Positions 24,943 to 33,113 of a stretch of DNA of 52,943 nt are shown here, piece after piece. This DNA is from Bacteroidales bacterium (lineage in GTDB: Bacteria; Bacteroidota; Bacteroidia; Bacteroidales; UBA932): positions 1-52,943 of the forward strand of contig JAKSJK010000007.1 in NCBI GenBank assembly GCA_024398095.1, written 5' to 3'. The position numbers and the translations under genes were made by a program. The notes below the pieces were generated by a model that worked only from the letters and a program-made list of their open reading frames with translations, ran no database searches and was not told where the DNA came from. Each line of letters begins with the position of its first letter. Within the stretch, counting starts at the first letter, position 1.

Positions 24943-26784
24943 CTAGAGATTGCGGTTGATTGATTCTGCTACTTCCTGTACGAGGAAAGGCTGACCCTGT
25001 ACCTTGTTGCACTGTACGAAGGTCACCTCAGGGTAGATATTGCGGAGATATGCGGCGAACTGGCCGCTGTTGAGCTCGCAGACGAGCACCTTGTCGAACT
25101 TCGAGAATACCTCGCCGGTATTCTTAGGCAAAGGCATGATGTAGTCGAAGTGAGCGAAGGAAACATCTGTTCCTGCAGCGCGGACAGCCTCCACCGCGGA
25201 TAGGATGTGACCGTAGGTACCACCCCAGCCAACCACGAGGAGTTTTCCCTCTGCAGGGCCGTTCACATCGAGTTCCGGGATGAAATCAGCAATCTTCTGT
25301 ATCTTGGCAGCACGTTCTGCAACCATCACCTCGTGGTTTGCAGGATCGGATGAAAGCACGCCGTCGTGATTCTTCTCAAGTCCGCCTACACGGTGCTCGA
25401 AACCGCGCTGTCCAGGAATTGCCCACTCCGGAACCAGGGTCTCGGGATCTCTGACGAAAGGTTTGAACTTGCCGTCCGGAGGCAGGATCTTCGCAAATGG
25501 CGGATTGATGTCAGGATAGTTTTCCATGGACGGAATGAGCCATGGCTCGGAGCCGTTGCCCAGGAAGCCTTCCGAGAGCAGCATGACAGGAGTCATATGC
25601 TCCAGGGCAATCTTTGCGGCATTGAAGGCAGCGTCGAAACAGTGTGCAGGAGAATGGGCTGCGACAATGGCCATAGGGCACTCGCCGTTGCGTCCATAGA
25701 GGGCCTGGTTGAGGTCCGTCTGCTCAGTCTTGGTAGGGATACCGGTAGACGGGCCGGCACGCTGCACGTCCACAACCACGAGCGGAAGCTCAGTGATCAC
25801 TGCAAGTCCGAGAGCCTCGCTCTTGAGGGAAAGACCAGGGCCTGAAGTTGTAGTTACCGCAAGGCGTCCTGCATAGGATGCACCGATGGCGGTACAGATG
25901 CCTGCAATCTCGTCCTCTGCCTGCATGGTTACAGCGCCGAGGGACTTGTGGATGGCCAGTTCTTCGAGGATACCGGTCGCAGGAGTGATAGGGTATGAAC
26001 CGCAGAAGAGAGGAAGATGTGCCTTCTCCGCTGCAGCCAGGAGTCCCCAGGCAGTCGCCTGGTTACCATTTATATTTCTATATACACCCGGTTTCTTAGG
26101 AGCCGGTGCAACAACATAGGTATTAGGAATAGCCTGGATGTTGGCAGCGTAGTTGAAACCATCGTTGAGCACCTTCTTGTTCGGCTCGATCACCTCGGGG
26201 TGCTTCTTCGAGAATTTCTTCTCCAGATACTGGAAAATGTACTCCATCGGACGGCTGTAGATGTAGCAGGCCATGCCGAGGGTGAACATATTTTTGCACT
26301 TGAGGATGGCCTTCTGGTCGAGACCGCTATCCTTGAGACTCTCCATGGTGAGAGAGGTGATTGGGGCCACGATGATCGGTCTGTCCTCGATGTGAAGCTC
26401 TGTGAATGGATCATCAGTTGTGAAGCCGGCCTTCTTCATGAGAGCCTCGTCGAAAGAATCCTCGTCGACAAGTACCATGGCGGTAGGCTTGCACCATTTC
26501 GCATTGGCTTTCAGGGCGGCAGGGTTCATTGCGACGAGCATATCGCAGAAGTCGCCCGGAGTGTTCACTTTTTCGCTTCCGATGTGTACCTGGAAACCGG
26601 ACACACCCGAAACGGTGCCGTGAGGAGCACGGATTTCCGCAGGGTAATCAGGGAAAGTCGACAGCCCGTTTCCATAGATTGCCGACATATCAGCAAAAAG
26701 AGACCCGGTGAGCTGCATGCCGTCACCTGAGTCTCCTGCAAATCTGATTACAACATCCGCGGTATCAATTACCTTGTGTTGCAT
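24943..26784 (-). CDS. korA: 2-oxoacid:ferredoxin oxidoreductase, alpha subunit (gamma-alpha fusion, KorA-like)
   Basis: A 613-residue subunit. An N-terminal gamma-type domain (about 8-190; VVIRFAGDSGDGMQLTGSLF, then PAEIRAPHGTVSG) is fused to the alpha pyrimidine-binding domain (SYPITPATGILEELA, then TTTSGPGLSLKSEALGLA). A C-terminal domain near LLVVGWGGTYGHI completes it. With KorB it would catalyse CoA-dependent oxidation of 2-oxoglutarate to succinyl-CoA with ferredoxin, or the reverse carboxylation used in incomplete reductive TCA cycles. It starts 37 bases after ompH on the same strand. Confidence 0.93.
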   Translation of the reverse strand: MQHKVIDTADVVIRFAGDSGDGMQLTGSLFADMSAIYGNGLSTFPDYPAEIRAPHGTVSGVSGFQVHIGSEKVNTPGDFCDMLVAMNPAALKANAKWCKPTAMVLVDEDSFDEALMKKAGFTTDDPFTELHIEDRPIIVAPITSLTMESLKDSGLDQKAILKCKNMFTLGMACYIYSRPMEYIFQYLEKKFSKKHPEVIEPNKKVLNDGFNYAANIQAIPNTYVVAPAPKKPGVYRNINGNQATAWGLLAAAEKAHLPLFCGSYPITPATGILEELAIHKSLGAVTMQAEDEIAGICTAIGASYAGRLAVTTTSGPGLSLKSEALGLAVITELPLVVVDVQRAGPSTGIPTKTEQTDLNQALYGRNGECPMAIVAAHSPAHCFDAAFNAAKIALEHMTPVMLLSEGFLGNGSEPWLIPSMENYPDINPPFAKILPPDGKFKPFVRDPETLVPEWAIPGQRGFEHRVGGLEKNHDGVLSSDPANHEVMVAERAAKIQKIADFIPELDVNGPAEGKLLVVGWGGTYGHILSAVEAVRAAGTDVSFAHFDYIMPLPKNTGEVFSKFDKVLVCELNSGQFAAYLRNIYPEVTFVQCNKVQGQPFLVQEVAESINRNL

Positions 26785-26821
26785 AGATGTATTATATATG
26801 GTTATGTATATAAAGGCTTTT

Positions 26822-27391
26822 TTAGTTCATGCCAAGTTCCTGTGCCCTCGCCTGGAGCTCAGCCTGGACTGACTCTGGAGTGCGGTCCTCAGGAATACCG
26901 AGAGCCTTGCGCACTGCAGGGGTGATGTCGGTGCTCTGAGCCTCGTCGATGTAGACAAGCTGGGCGCGCTCGAACACGAAGATATAACCGCCTTCCTTGG
27001 CAACAGTCTTGATGGCGTTGTCTACCTTCTCCTGGATAGGAACCATTGACTTCTGCTGCATCTGCTGGAGCTCACCCTGGATATCCTGCTGGAACTCCTG
27101 GATTCTCTGCTGGAGGCTGCCGAGTTCCTTCTCCTTGCTTTCACGGATGGTCTGAGCCCATGTAGCGGCATTCTTCTCGTATGCCTGAGCCTTCTTCTGG
27201 TACTCCTCGAGCATTTCGTTGAGATTCTCCTGTGCGTCCTTCTGTGCAGCTGCAAGTGCATCAGCAGCCTGTGCATACTCAGGAACTACAACAACAAGAG
27301 CCTGGAAATCAACATGTGCGAACTTGAGGTTCTGTGCCGATGCGGTGAGACCCATGAGAGCCGCAGCCGCGATAACAAATAACTTTTTCAT
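26822..27391 (-). CDS. OmpH/Skp family periplasmic chaperone
   Basis: A 189-residue periplasmic chaperone that would hold unfolded outer-membrane proteins for the Bam complex. A signal peptide (MKKLFVIAAAALMGLTASAQ) is followed by a long Gln/Glu/Lys-rich helical coiled coil (about 45-135; LEEYQKKAQAYEKN, LQQRIQEFQQDIQGELQQMQ). A short beta region GGYIFVFERAQLVYID closes the fold. It lies downstream of bamA, as in many Bacteroidota, but has its own full promoter at 27415-27446. Confidence 0.92.
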   Translation of the reverse strand: MKKLFVIAAAALMGLTASAQNLKFAHVDFQALVVVVPEYAQAADALAAAQKDAQENLNEMLEEYQKKAQAYEKNAATWAQTIRESKEKELGSLQQRIQEFQQDIQGELQQMQQKSMVPIQEKVDNAIKTVAKEGGYIFVFERAQLVYIDEAQSTDITPAVRKALGIPEDRTPESVQAELQARAQELGMN

Positions 27392-27414
27392 ATCTTTTTA
27401 TAATTATTATCAAC

Positions 27415-27446
27415 CAAAAGTATCTGGCCTGATGCCTGTAGAGCAA
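27415..27446 (-). promoter_or_regulatory. Full promoter for ompH
   Basis: Minus strand: TTG (27446-27444), 21-base spacer, TACTTTTG (27422-27415). The ompH ATG is 23 bases after the -7 box. Confidence 0.75.
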
Positions 27447-27463
27447 AGACCAGACCAAAATTT

Positions 27464-30061
27464 CTAGAACTGCTGTCCGATGAGGAAGTGGAACTGGCTC
27501 TTGCCGTTTGTGGCATCGTCGAAGCCCCATCCCCAGTCAACGCCGAGCAGACCGATCATCGGGAGGAATACCCTGACGCCTACACCGGCTGAACGCTTGA
27601 TCTGGAACGGATTGAACTTGCGGATGTCAGACCAGCAGTTACCACCCTCGAGGAAGCCCAGGACGAAGATCGTAGACTGCGGCTGAAGAACCACAGGGTA
27701 GCGAAGTTCGACGGTGAACTTGTCGTAGAGGTAGCCCGCATAAGCCTGGCTGCCGTTTTCGGTATATGTCAACTCGGTAAGAGAGTAGTTTTCGTAGCCA
27801 CGGAGAGAGATGACCTCGGATCCGTAGGTGTTGTAGCCGGACATACCGTCACCGCCGACGATGTAGCCCTCGAACGGCGAGTAGCCCCACTTGCGGTTGT
27901 AGTAGCCGAGGTAGCCGAACTGCGCCCTTGTCATGAGGACGAGGTCGCCCACAAGCTTGGTGTAGAGGGCACCCTTGAAGGTCCACTTGTGATACTCGAT
28001 CCACTTGTAGTGGTCGACAGCCTTCTGCTTGCTGTAGTCGATGCTTCTAGGATCTTCAACCCTGGTCGGCTTGCCATTGTCGTCGAGAGTACCCCAATCC
28101 TTATGCCTGAGCAGGGAGTAAGGAGGAGTCAGCTGCAGGGAGAAGGTGAAATCCGAACCCTGGCGGGGATAGATCTGCTGGTCGGTAGAGTTACGCGACA
28201 AGCTGATTGTGTAACTGAGGTTGTTCGACAGACCGGTGTTGAACATGAAGTAGTTGAACCAGTCCTGAAGCTTATAGGTCTGCCAGCTGAGCTGGTTGTA
28301 GAGTACGAAGTAGTTGTCAGGCCATTTGAGTCGGGTACCGATACCGGCCGCAAAGCCGTAGACCTCCATGTACTGGTCGTTGTTCTTGATATTGAGGGCC
28401 AGGTAGGAGTTGGTCTGACGGGTGTAGTAGGCCGAGAGGTTCAGCGAGGTAGGCTTCTTTCCGAAGAGCCACGGCTCGGAGAAGCTGGCCGAGAGGCTGG
28501 TATAGTAGGTACCGTTTGTCTGGAACCTGATGGCAAGATTCTGGGCGTCTCCAAGGGGTACAGGCCTCCATGCGGTCTTGTCGAGTATGCGCCTGGTAGA
28601 GAAGTTGTTGAAGCTTACGCCGACAGTGGCCACGAAGGTGTTGCCGCCCCAGCCGCCGGAGAGCTCCAGCTGGCTGGAAGGCTTCTCAGTCACATTGTAG
28701 ACGAGGTCCACAGTGTTGTTGAGCTGGTTAGGGATGATGGAATAACCCTTGGTGGCATCGGAGATTGCCTCAGGGTCGAACTGGCCCATGGACGCGATCT
28801 CACGGATGGAACGTTCGAAGTCCGACTGGCTGAACAGATAACCCGGACGGGTGAAGACCTGTCGGCGCACGACACGCTCGTTGGTAAGGTCGTTGCCGTT
28901 GATGATGATATTGTTCAGTGTGGCAGGCTTGCCCTCGACTATACGCATCTCCACATCCACGGAGTCGCCCTCGATATTGAGCTCCACAGGCTGGATGTTG
29001 AAGAAAAGGTAGCCGTTGTCGCGATAGAGCTTGGACACATCGTAGTCGCTCTGTTTGCCGCCGCCGAAGAGGCGCTTCTCCATGGTAACGACATCGTAGG
29101 TGTCGCCCTTCTTGATCTGGAGGAGTTCGTTGAGAGTCTCGGTCGGGAAGACGGAGTTGCCGGTCCAGGTAATGTCCCTGAAGTAATACTTGTGGCCCTC
29201 CTCGAACTGGAGGTCGATGCCCAGACGGTTAGGAACAGGATGCTTGACGCTATCCTTTGGCGGCAGGAAGTAAACGGTGTCCTTCACAAGACGGGCGTCT
29301 CGGTAGCCTGCCTCGTAGAACTTGCTGATGGCGTTCTTCTTGTCGTTCTTGTATTCCTTCTCGTTGAATTTCTTCGAATTGAAGAAGCTGATCAGACGCA
29401 TGTCCTTGGTCTTCTTCATCGCCCAGGCGAGCTTGTACTCCTTCACATGCTCATTGCCCTCGAAGTTGATCTTCTTGATCCTGATCCTAGGGCCCTTGGT
29501 GATGTGGAAGTTGACCCTGATGGCGGAATTGATCATCGTATCCTTCTTGGTCTGCACCTCCACCTCTGCCTGGTTGTAGCCCTTTTCGGTGTAGTAGCGC
29601 TTGATGATGCCGATGGAAGTGGAAGCCACATAGTCTGAGAATTCACCGCCTCGGCGCAGGTTCAGACGTTCCTGGAGTTCCTTCTGCTCGCTGCTCTTGC
29701 AGCCTGAGAATGTCCATCGTGAAACTCTCGGACGTTCCACGAGATGGATCTTGAGATAGACGCTGTCACGCGCCGGGGAAAGATGGTCGATGCTGATGGA
29801 CACATCTTCGAAATAGCGCTGAAGCCAGAGCCTTTGCACGATTGCGGAAATATCCTCGCCCGGGATTGTGACATCCATGCCTTTCTGCAGGCCTGTCAGA
29901 TTGACGATCTGTTCCTCACTGAAATAGTGATTTCCGTCGACGGAGACACCGCCGACGATATATTTTTTCGGATTGTTATAATCTACCGTAACACCCTGAG
30001 CGGCCATCACAGCCGACATCCCGAGACAGAGGGCGAAGCAGATTAACTTTCTGAGTTGCAT
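27464..30061 (-). CDS. bamA: Outer membrane protein assembly factor BamA
   Basis: An 865-residue Omp85 protein that inserts beta-barrels into the outer membrane. A signal peptide (about 1-20) is followed by about five POTRA domains (first near YIVGGVSVDGNHYFSEEQIV; later IRIKKINFEGNEHVKEYKLA and TLNNIIINGNDLTNERVVRR). A C-terminal 16-strand barrel ends QFHFLIGQQF. The Omp85 motif region is GGDGMSGYN, followed by the LRGYENYSL lid motif. It lies between uppS and ompH. A -7 motif is seen in the 36 bases before it. The other Bam component in this window, bamD, is about 8 kb away. Confidence 0.97.
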   Translation of the reverse strand: MQLRKLICFALCLGMSAVMAAQGVTVDYNNPKKYIVGGVSVDGNHYFSEEQIVNLTGLQKGMDVTIPGEDISAIVQRLWLQRYFEDVSISIDHLSPARDSVYLKIHLVERPRVSRWTFSGCKSSEQKELQERLNLRRGGEFSDYVASTSIGIIKRYYTEKGYNQAEVEVQTKKDTMINSAIRVNFHITKGPRIRIKKINFEGNEHVKEYKLAWAMKKTKDMRLISFFNSKKFNEKEYKNDKKNAISKFYEAGYRDARLVKDTVYFLPPKDSVKHPVPNRLGIDLQFEEGHKYYFRDITWTGNSVFPTETLNELLQIKKGDTYDVVTMEKRLFGGGKQSDYDVSKLYRDNGYLFFNIQPVELNIEGDSVDVEMRIVEGKPATLNNIIINGNDLTNERVVRRQVFTRPGYLFSQSDFERSIREIASMGQFDPEAISDATKGYSIIPNQLNNTVDLVYNVTEKPSSQLELSGGWGGNTFVATVGVSFNNFSTRRILDKTAWRPVPLGDAQNLAIRFQTNGTYYTSLSASFSEPWLFGKKPTSLNLSAYYTRQTNSYLALNIKNNDQYMEVYGFAAGIGTRLKWPDNYFVLYNQLSWQTYKLQDWFNYFMFNTGLSNNLSYTISLSRNSTDQQIYPRQGSDFTFSLQLTPPYSLLRHKDWGTLDDNGKPTRVEDPRSIDYSKQKAVDHYKWIEYHKWTFKGALYTKLVGDLVLMTRAQFGYLGYYNRKWGYSPFEGYIVGGDGMSGYNTYGSEVISLRGYENYSLTELTYTENGSQAYAGYLYDKFTVELRYPVVLQPQSTIFVLGFLEGGNCWSDIRKFNPFQIKRSAGVGVRVFLPMIGLLGVDWGWGFDDATNGKSQFHFLIGQQF

Positions 30062-30084
30062 TCCTAGTATATTAGTTCAAACTG

Positions 30085-30092
30085 CAAATATA
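30085..30092 (-). promoter_or_regulatory. -7 promoter motif for bamA
   Basis: Minus strand TATATTTG, 23 bases before the bamA ATG, in the short uppS-bamA gap. No -33 TTG at the usual distance. Confidence 0.5.
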
Positions 30093-30097
30093 ATGAA

Positions 30098-30820
30098 TTA
30101 TTTCACTTTTCCATAGCGGCGGTCCCGTTTTGCGTAGGCTTCGAGAGCTTCGCGGAACTGCGGCTTGCGGAAATCCGGCCAGAGCACAGGTGTGAAATAG
30201 AACTCCGAATAGGCTGCCTGCCAAAGCAGATAGTTGCTTATCCTGGTCTCGCCTGAAGTCCTTATGATGAGGTCCGGATCAGGCACGCCCGCCGTCACCA
30301 GATACTTGTCGAAGTCGCTGAGTTTCATGTCTTTGAGAGACTCGGCCTTTGATGGATCAGAGGCTGCCTCAAGAGCCATCTTCCTGGCCGCCTGCATGAT
30401 ATCCCACTTGCCGCTGTAGCTCAGGAAGACAATCATCGTAAGCCTGTCATAGCACTCAGTCGCCTTCTCAGTCGCCTCGATCGAGGCAAGAAGCTCTGCG
30501 GAAAGCCTCTCCCTGTTACCCAGCACGCGGAATCGTATATGGTTCTTGTGGAAGGTCGGAGTTTCGGCAGCTATACACTTGGCCATCAAGGACATAAGTG
30601 CAATAACCTCAGCCTCCGGGCGGTTCCAGTTCTCCTCCGAAAAAGCAAAGATCGAGAGGTACTTCACGCCCTCTTCGACAGCCGCCTCGGTGCAGGCACG
30701 GACACTCTCCACACCCTCGTAGTGACCGCGCACCCTCTCGAGTCCGCGTTCCTTCGCCCAGCGGCCGTTTCCGTCCATTATCATCGAGACATGGACAGGT
30801 ACATTTGTTGAATCTGTCAT
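30098..30820 (-). CDS. uppS: Isoprenyl transferase (undecaprenyl diphosphate synthase)
   Basis: A 240-residue cis-prenyltransferase that builds the C55 lipid carrier for peptidoglycan and O-antigen from farnesyl diphosphate and isopentenyl diphosphate. The catalytic aspartate D16 is in MIMDGNGRWA. The SYSGKWDI region and the C-terminal RTSGETRISNYLLWQ plus YFTPVLWPDF motifs are complete. It starts one base after the nadK stop and is followed by bamA. This order is common in Bacteroidota. Confidence 0.97.
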   Translation of the reverse strand: MTDSTNVPVHVSMIMDGNGRWAKERGLERVRGHYEGVESVRACTEAAVEEGVKYLSIFAFSEENWNRPEAEVIALMSLMAKCIAAETPTFHKNHIRFRVLGNRERLSAELLASIEATEKATECYDRLTMIVFLSYSGKWDIMQAARKMALEAASDPSKAESLKDMKLSDFDKYLVTAGVPDPDLIIRTSGETRISNYLLWQAAYSEFYFTPVLWPDFRKPQFREALEAYAKRDRRYGKVK

Positions 30821-30821
30821 A

Positions 30822-31637
30822 TCAAAGTAAATTTCTCACATCCTCGCCCCAGAACAGCTTTTCGGTAAGGGCGCGGATAAAATCCGACTTTGCAAGCCGG
30901 ACCCTCTTAAGCGAAAACTGTGCCACCTTGATGGATACATGGGCGCCGGGAAGAACCTCGACCGTGCGGTTATCCATGGTGAGCGTAACTGAAGCGTCCC
31001 TGGACTGCAGATCCAGTTCCACAGTCATGTCATCGGGAATTATGAGAGGACGCACATTGAGGTTGTGCGGAGCGATAGGGGAAACTATCAAAACCTTCGA
31101 CTCCGGGATCACGATGGGACCGCCGACGCTCAAAGAATAGGCTGTGGAACCCGAACTGGTCGCAACCAGCAGGCCGTCTGCCCAGTAGGTAGGGAGCTGC
31201 TCCCCGTCCAGCCTCACATCCACACCCAGCATAGCTGCGCCGTTCCTGTGTACCGTGACTTCATTGAAAGCATAGGGCCACACGTCATCTCCGATAGCAT
31301 CGCAGGAAACCTTCAGCACAGGCCTGTCTTCAATGCTCATCTTGCCAGACAGAATCGCCTCTGCAACAGCATCAGGAGCATTTTCCGAAAGAAATCCCAG
31401 CCTTCCCGCGTTCACTCCGAGAACCGGGATTCCCGAGTCGGCCACCAGTTCCGCAGCTGAAAGGAAAGTTCCGTCACCGCCCACTGCCAGCAGCATGCCG
31501 GCACCGCTCGCAAGCAGTTCCCCGCGGGTTTTCACCGGTGTGATTACACAGCCGCCCGCCTCGAGTGCCGCAACCAGTCTGACTATCCTTTCCTCCCGCT
31601 CCAGTGCGGGATTTCGCATATATATCGCAAGCTTCAT
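30822..31637 (-). CDS. nadK: NAD kinase
   Basis: A 271-residue enzyme that phosphorylates NAD to NADP. The signature GGDGT (53-57) is intact, followed by PVLGVNAGRLGFLSE and the TSSGSTAYSLSVGGPIV motif. The start is set at ATG 31637 (MKLAIYMRNPAL), the usual NadK opening. A start ten codons upstream is possible but would overlap the promoter. It is divergent from pdxJ and leads a nadK-uppS-bamA series. Confidence 0.96.
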   Translation of the reverse strand: MKLAIYMRNPALEREERIVRLVAALEAGGCVITPVKTRGELLASGAGMLLAVGGDGTFLSAAELVADSGIPVLGVNAGRLGFLSENAPDAVAEAILSGKMSIEDRPVLKVSCDAIGDDVWPYAFNEVTVHRNGAAMLGVDVRLDGEQLPTYWADGLLVATSSGSTAYSLSVGGPIVIPESKVLIVSPIAPHNLNVRPLIIPDDMTVELDLQSRDASVTLTMDNRTVEVLPGAHVSIKVAQFSLKRVRLAKSDFIRALTEKLFWGEDVRNLL

Positions 31638-31654
31638 ATCCGTACAATGAACCA

Positions 31655-31686
31655 CAAAAATAGTCATTATTGTTCAATTGTCGCAA
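31655..31686 (-). promoter_or_regulatory. Full promoter for nadK
   Basis: Minus strand: TTG (31686-31684), 21-base spacer, TATTTTTG (31662-31655). It overlaps the divergent pdxJ promoter, so the two must compete for polymerase. Confidence 0.72.
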
Positions 31687-31702
31687 ATATTGCCTACTTT
31701 TG
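31670..31702 (+). promoter_or_regulatory. Promoter for pdxJ
   Basis: TTG (31670-31672), 22-base spacer, TACTTTTG (31695-31702), 21 bases before the pdxJ ATG. The spacer is one base longer than the usual 19-21. Confidence 0.6.
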
Positions 31703-31723
31703 TACTTATAATATATAACGGAC

Positions 31724-32443
31724 ATGACCAGACTGAGTGTAAACATCAACAAGATAGCGACCATCAGGAACGCCCGCGGAGGCAATATGCCCGACGTGAC
31801 CAAGGCCGCACTGGACTGTGAAAACTTCGGAGCAGAAGGCATCACCGTCCATCCCCGCCCGGACGAAAGACACATACGCTACAGCGATGTGCGCAGCATC
31901 CGTCCGCTGATCCGCACCGAGTTCAACATCGAGGGCAACCCCATCCCTTCGTTCGTGGATCTCGTGCTCGAGGTCAAGCCGGACCAGGTGACCCTCGTGC
32001 CGGATGCAGAAGACGCAATCACATCCAATGCCGGATGGGACACAACAAGGCATAAAGATTTCCTGACAGACATCTGCAAGTTATTCAAAGCCAACGGAAT
32101 ACGCACCTCCATCTTCGTGGATCCGGACCCAGTCATGGTGCGCGGGGCGAAGGCTTGCGGCTGCGACCGTGTGGAGCTCTACACCGAGGGCTACGCACGC
32201 GTTTTCAAGACCGATCCGAAGGCTGCGATAGAACCATACCTGAAGGCTGCCGAGGCGGCGCGCGATTGCGGCCTGGGCCTCAACGCAGGCCATGACCTCA
32301 GCCTTGAAAACCTGCATTATTTCATTGAAAACATCCCTTGGACAGACGAAGTTTCCATCGGTCACGCACTCATCTGCGACGCCCTCTACATGGGGCTCGA
32401 CAAAACAATCAAAGCCTATCTCGGGGAAATCAATAATTTTTAA
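31724..32443 (+). CDS. pdxJ: Pyridoxine 5'-phosphate synthase
   Basis: A 239-residue TIM-barrel enzyme that makes pyridoxine 5'-phosphate from 1-deoxy-D-xylulose 5-phosphate and 3-amino-2-oxopropyl phosphate. The opening [18 protein letters not shown], the [15 protein letters not shown] loop with catalytic His/Arg residues, and the C-terminal [14 protein letters not shown] and EVSIGHALI motifs are all present. Length is normal. It is divergent from nadK and followed by a promoter for the OmpH-like lipoprotein, placed right after its stop. Confidence 0.97.
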   Translation: MTRLSVNINKIATIRNARGGNMPDVTKAALDCENFGAEGITVHPRPDERHIRYSDVRSIRPLIRTEFNIEGNPIPSFVDLVLEVKPDQVTLVPDAEDAITSNAGWDTTRHKDFLTDICKLFKANGIRTSIFVDPDPVMVRGAKACGCDRVELYTEGYARVFKTDPKAAIEPYLKAAEAARDCGLGLNAGHDLSLENLHYFIENIPWTDEVSIGHALICDALYMGLDKTIKAYLGEINNF

Positions 32444-32444
32444 T

Positions 32445-32452
32445 TATCTTTG
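32445..32452 (+). promoter_or_regulatory. -7 promoter motif for the OmpH-like lipoprotein gene
   Basis: TATCTTTG begins two bases after the pdxJ stop and 62 bases before ATG 32514. No TTG box at the standard distance, which would fall inside pdxJ. Confidence 0.55.
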
Positions 32453-32513
32453 TACGCTACGCCCTATGGCGGGACATCAAAAAAAACGGAAAAACAAAAA
32501 ACTTATAACACAA

Positions 32514-33107
32514 ATGAAAAAGTTACCTATCCTCTCACTCATCGCAGTCATCGCACTTGCTGCATCTTGCAAGACCACAGGCAACGACGGCGCAACCGTA
32601 AACGCAGCAGCTGATTCAATCGCTGTAAAGTCAAACATTGCATACTTCCAGCTCGACAAGGTGATTGCTGAGTACGACATGGCAAATGACACCCTCGGTG
32701 CTCTCCAGACCATCCAGGGCAATGTGGCAGCCGATCTCCAGCGCCGCGAGGCAAAGATCACCAAAGAGGCTACCGAGCTCAACGAGAAGTACCAGAAGGG
32801 CCTCATCATCTCTTCAAGCTACCAGATGCAGATGGAGAAGATCCAGAAGTCAGCCGAGGCTTTCCAGCAGCACGCAGCACAGAAGCAGCAGGAGCTCCAG
32901 GAGCGTCAGGTTGTGGCTATGAACCAGATCGCAGACGCAATCAAGACCTATGTTGACGCATACAACGCAGACGGCAAGTTCGACATCATCCTCGCAAACC
33001 AGGGCGGTACCCCTGTGATTACCGGCAACCCAGGTCTCGATCTCACCCAGGCCATCATCGACGGCCTCAACGAGGAGTACCTCAAGGTAAAGAACGGAAA
33101 GAAATAA
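32514..33107 (+). CDS. OmpH/Skp-like lipoprotein
   Basis: A 197-residue lipoprotein relative of Skp. The start at ATG 32514 is chosen because MKKLPILSLIAVIALAASC is a clear lipoprotein signal. The frame is open further upstream, but that part is antisense-like sequence over pdxJ. After the anchor there is the usual Skp strand IAYFQLDKVIAEYD. A coiled-coil hairpin follows (about 60-155; LQRREAKITKEATELNEKYQ, QQHAAQKQQELQERQ), then a C-terminal strand. Having one soluble and one lipid-anchored OmpH protein near each other is seen in many Bacteroidota. It precedes a glycosyltransferase gene by six bases. Confidence 0.88.
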   Translation: MKKLPILSLIAVIALAASCKTTGNDGATVNAAADSIAVKSNIAYFQLDKVIAEYDMANDTLGALQTIQGNVAADLQRREAKITKEATELNEKYQKGLIISSSYQMQMEKIQKSAEAFQQHAAQKQQELQERQVVAMNQIADAIKTYVDAYNADGKFDIILANQGGTPVITGNPGLDLTQAIIDGLNEEYLKVKNGKK

Positions 33108-33113
33108 ATCACA

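Noticed and set aside
27989..29638. Long plus-strand open frame opposite bamA
   Set aside because: It mirrors the codon pattern of bamA, has no domain signature and no start context. It is an antisense shadow of a GC-rich gene.
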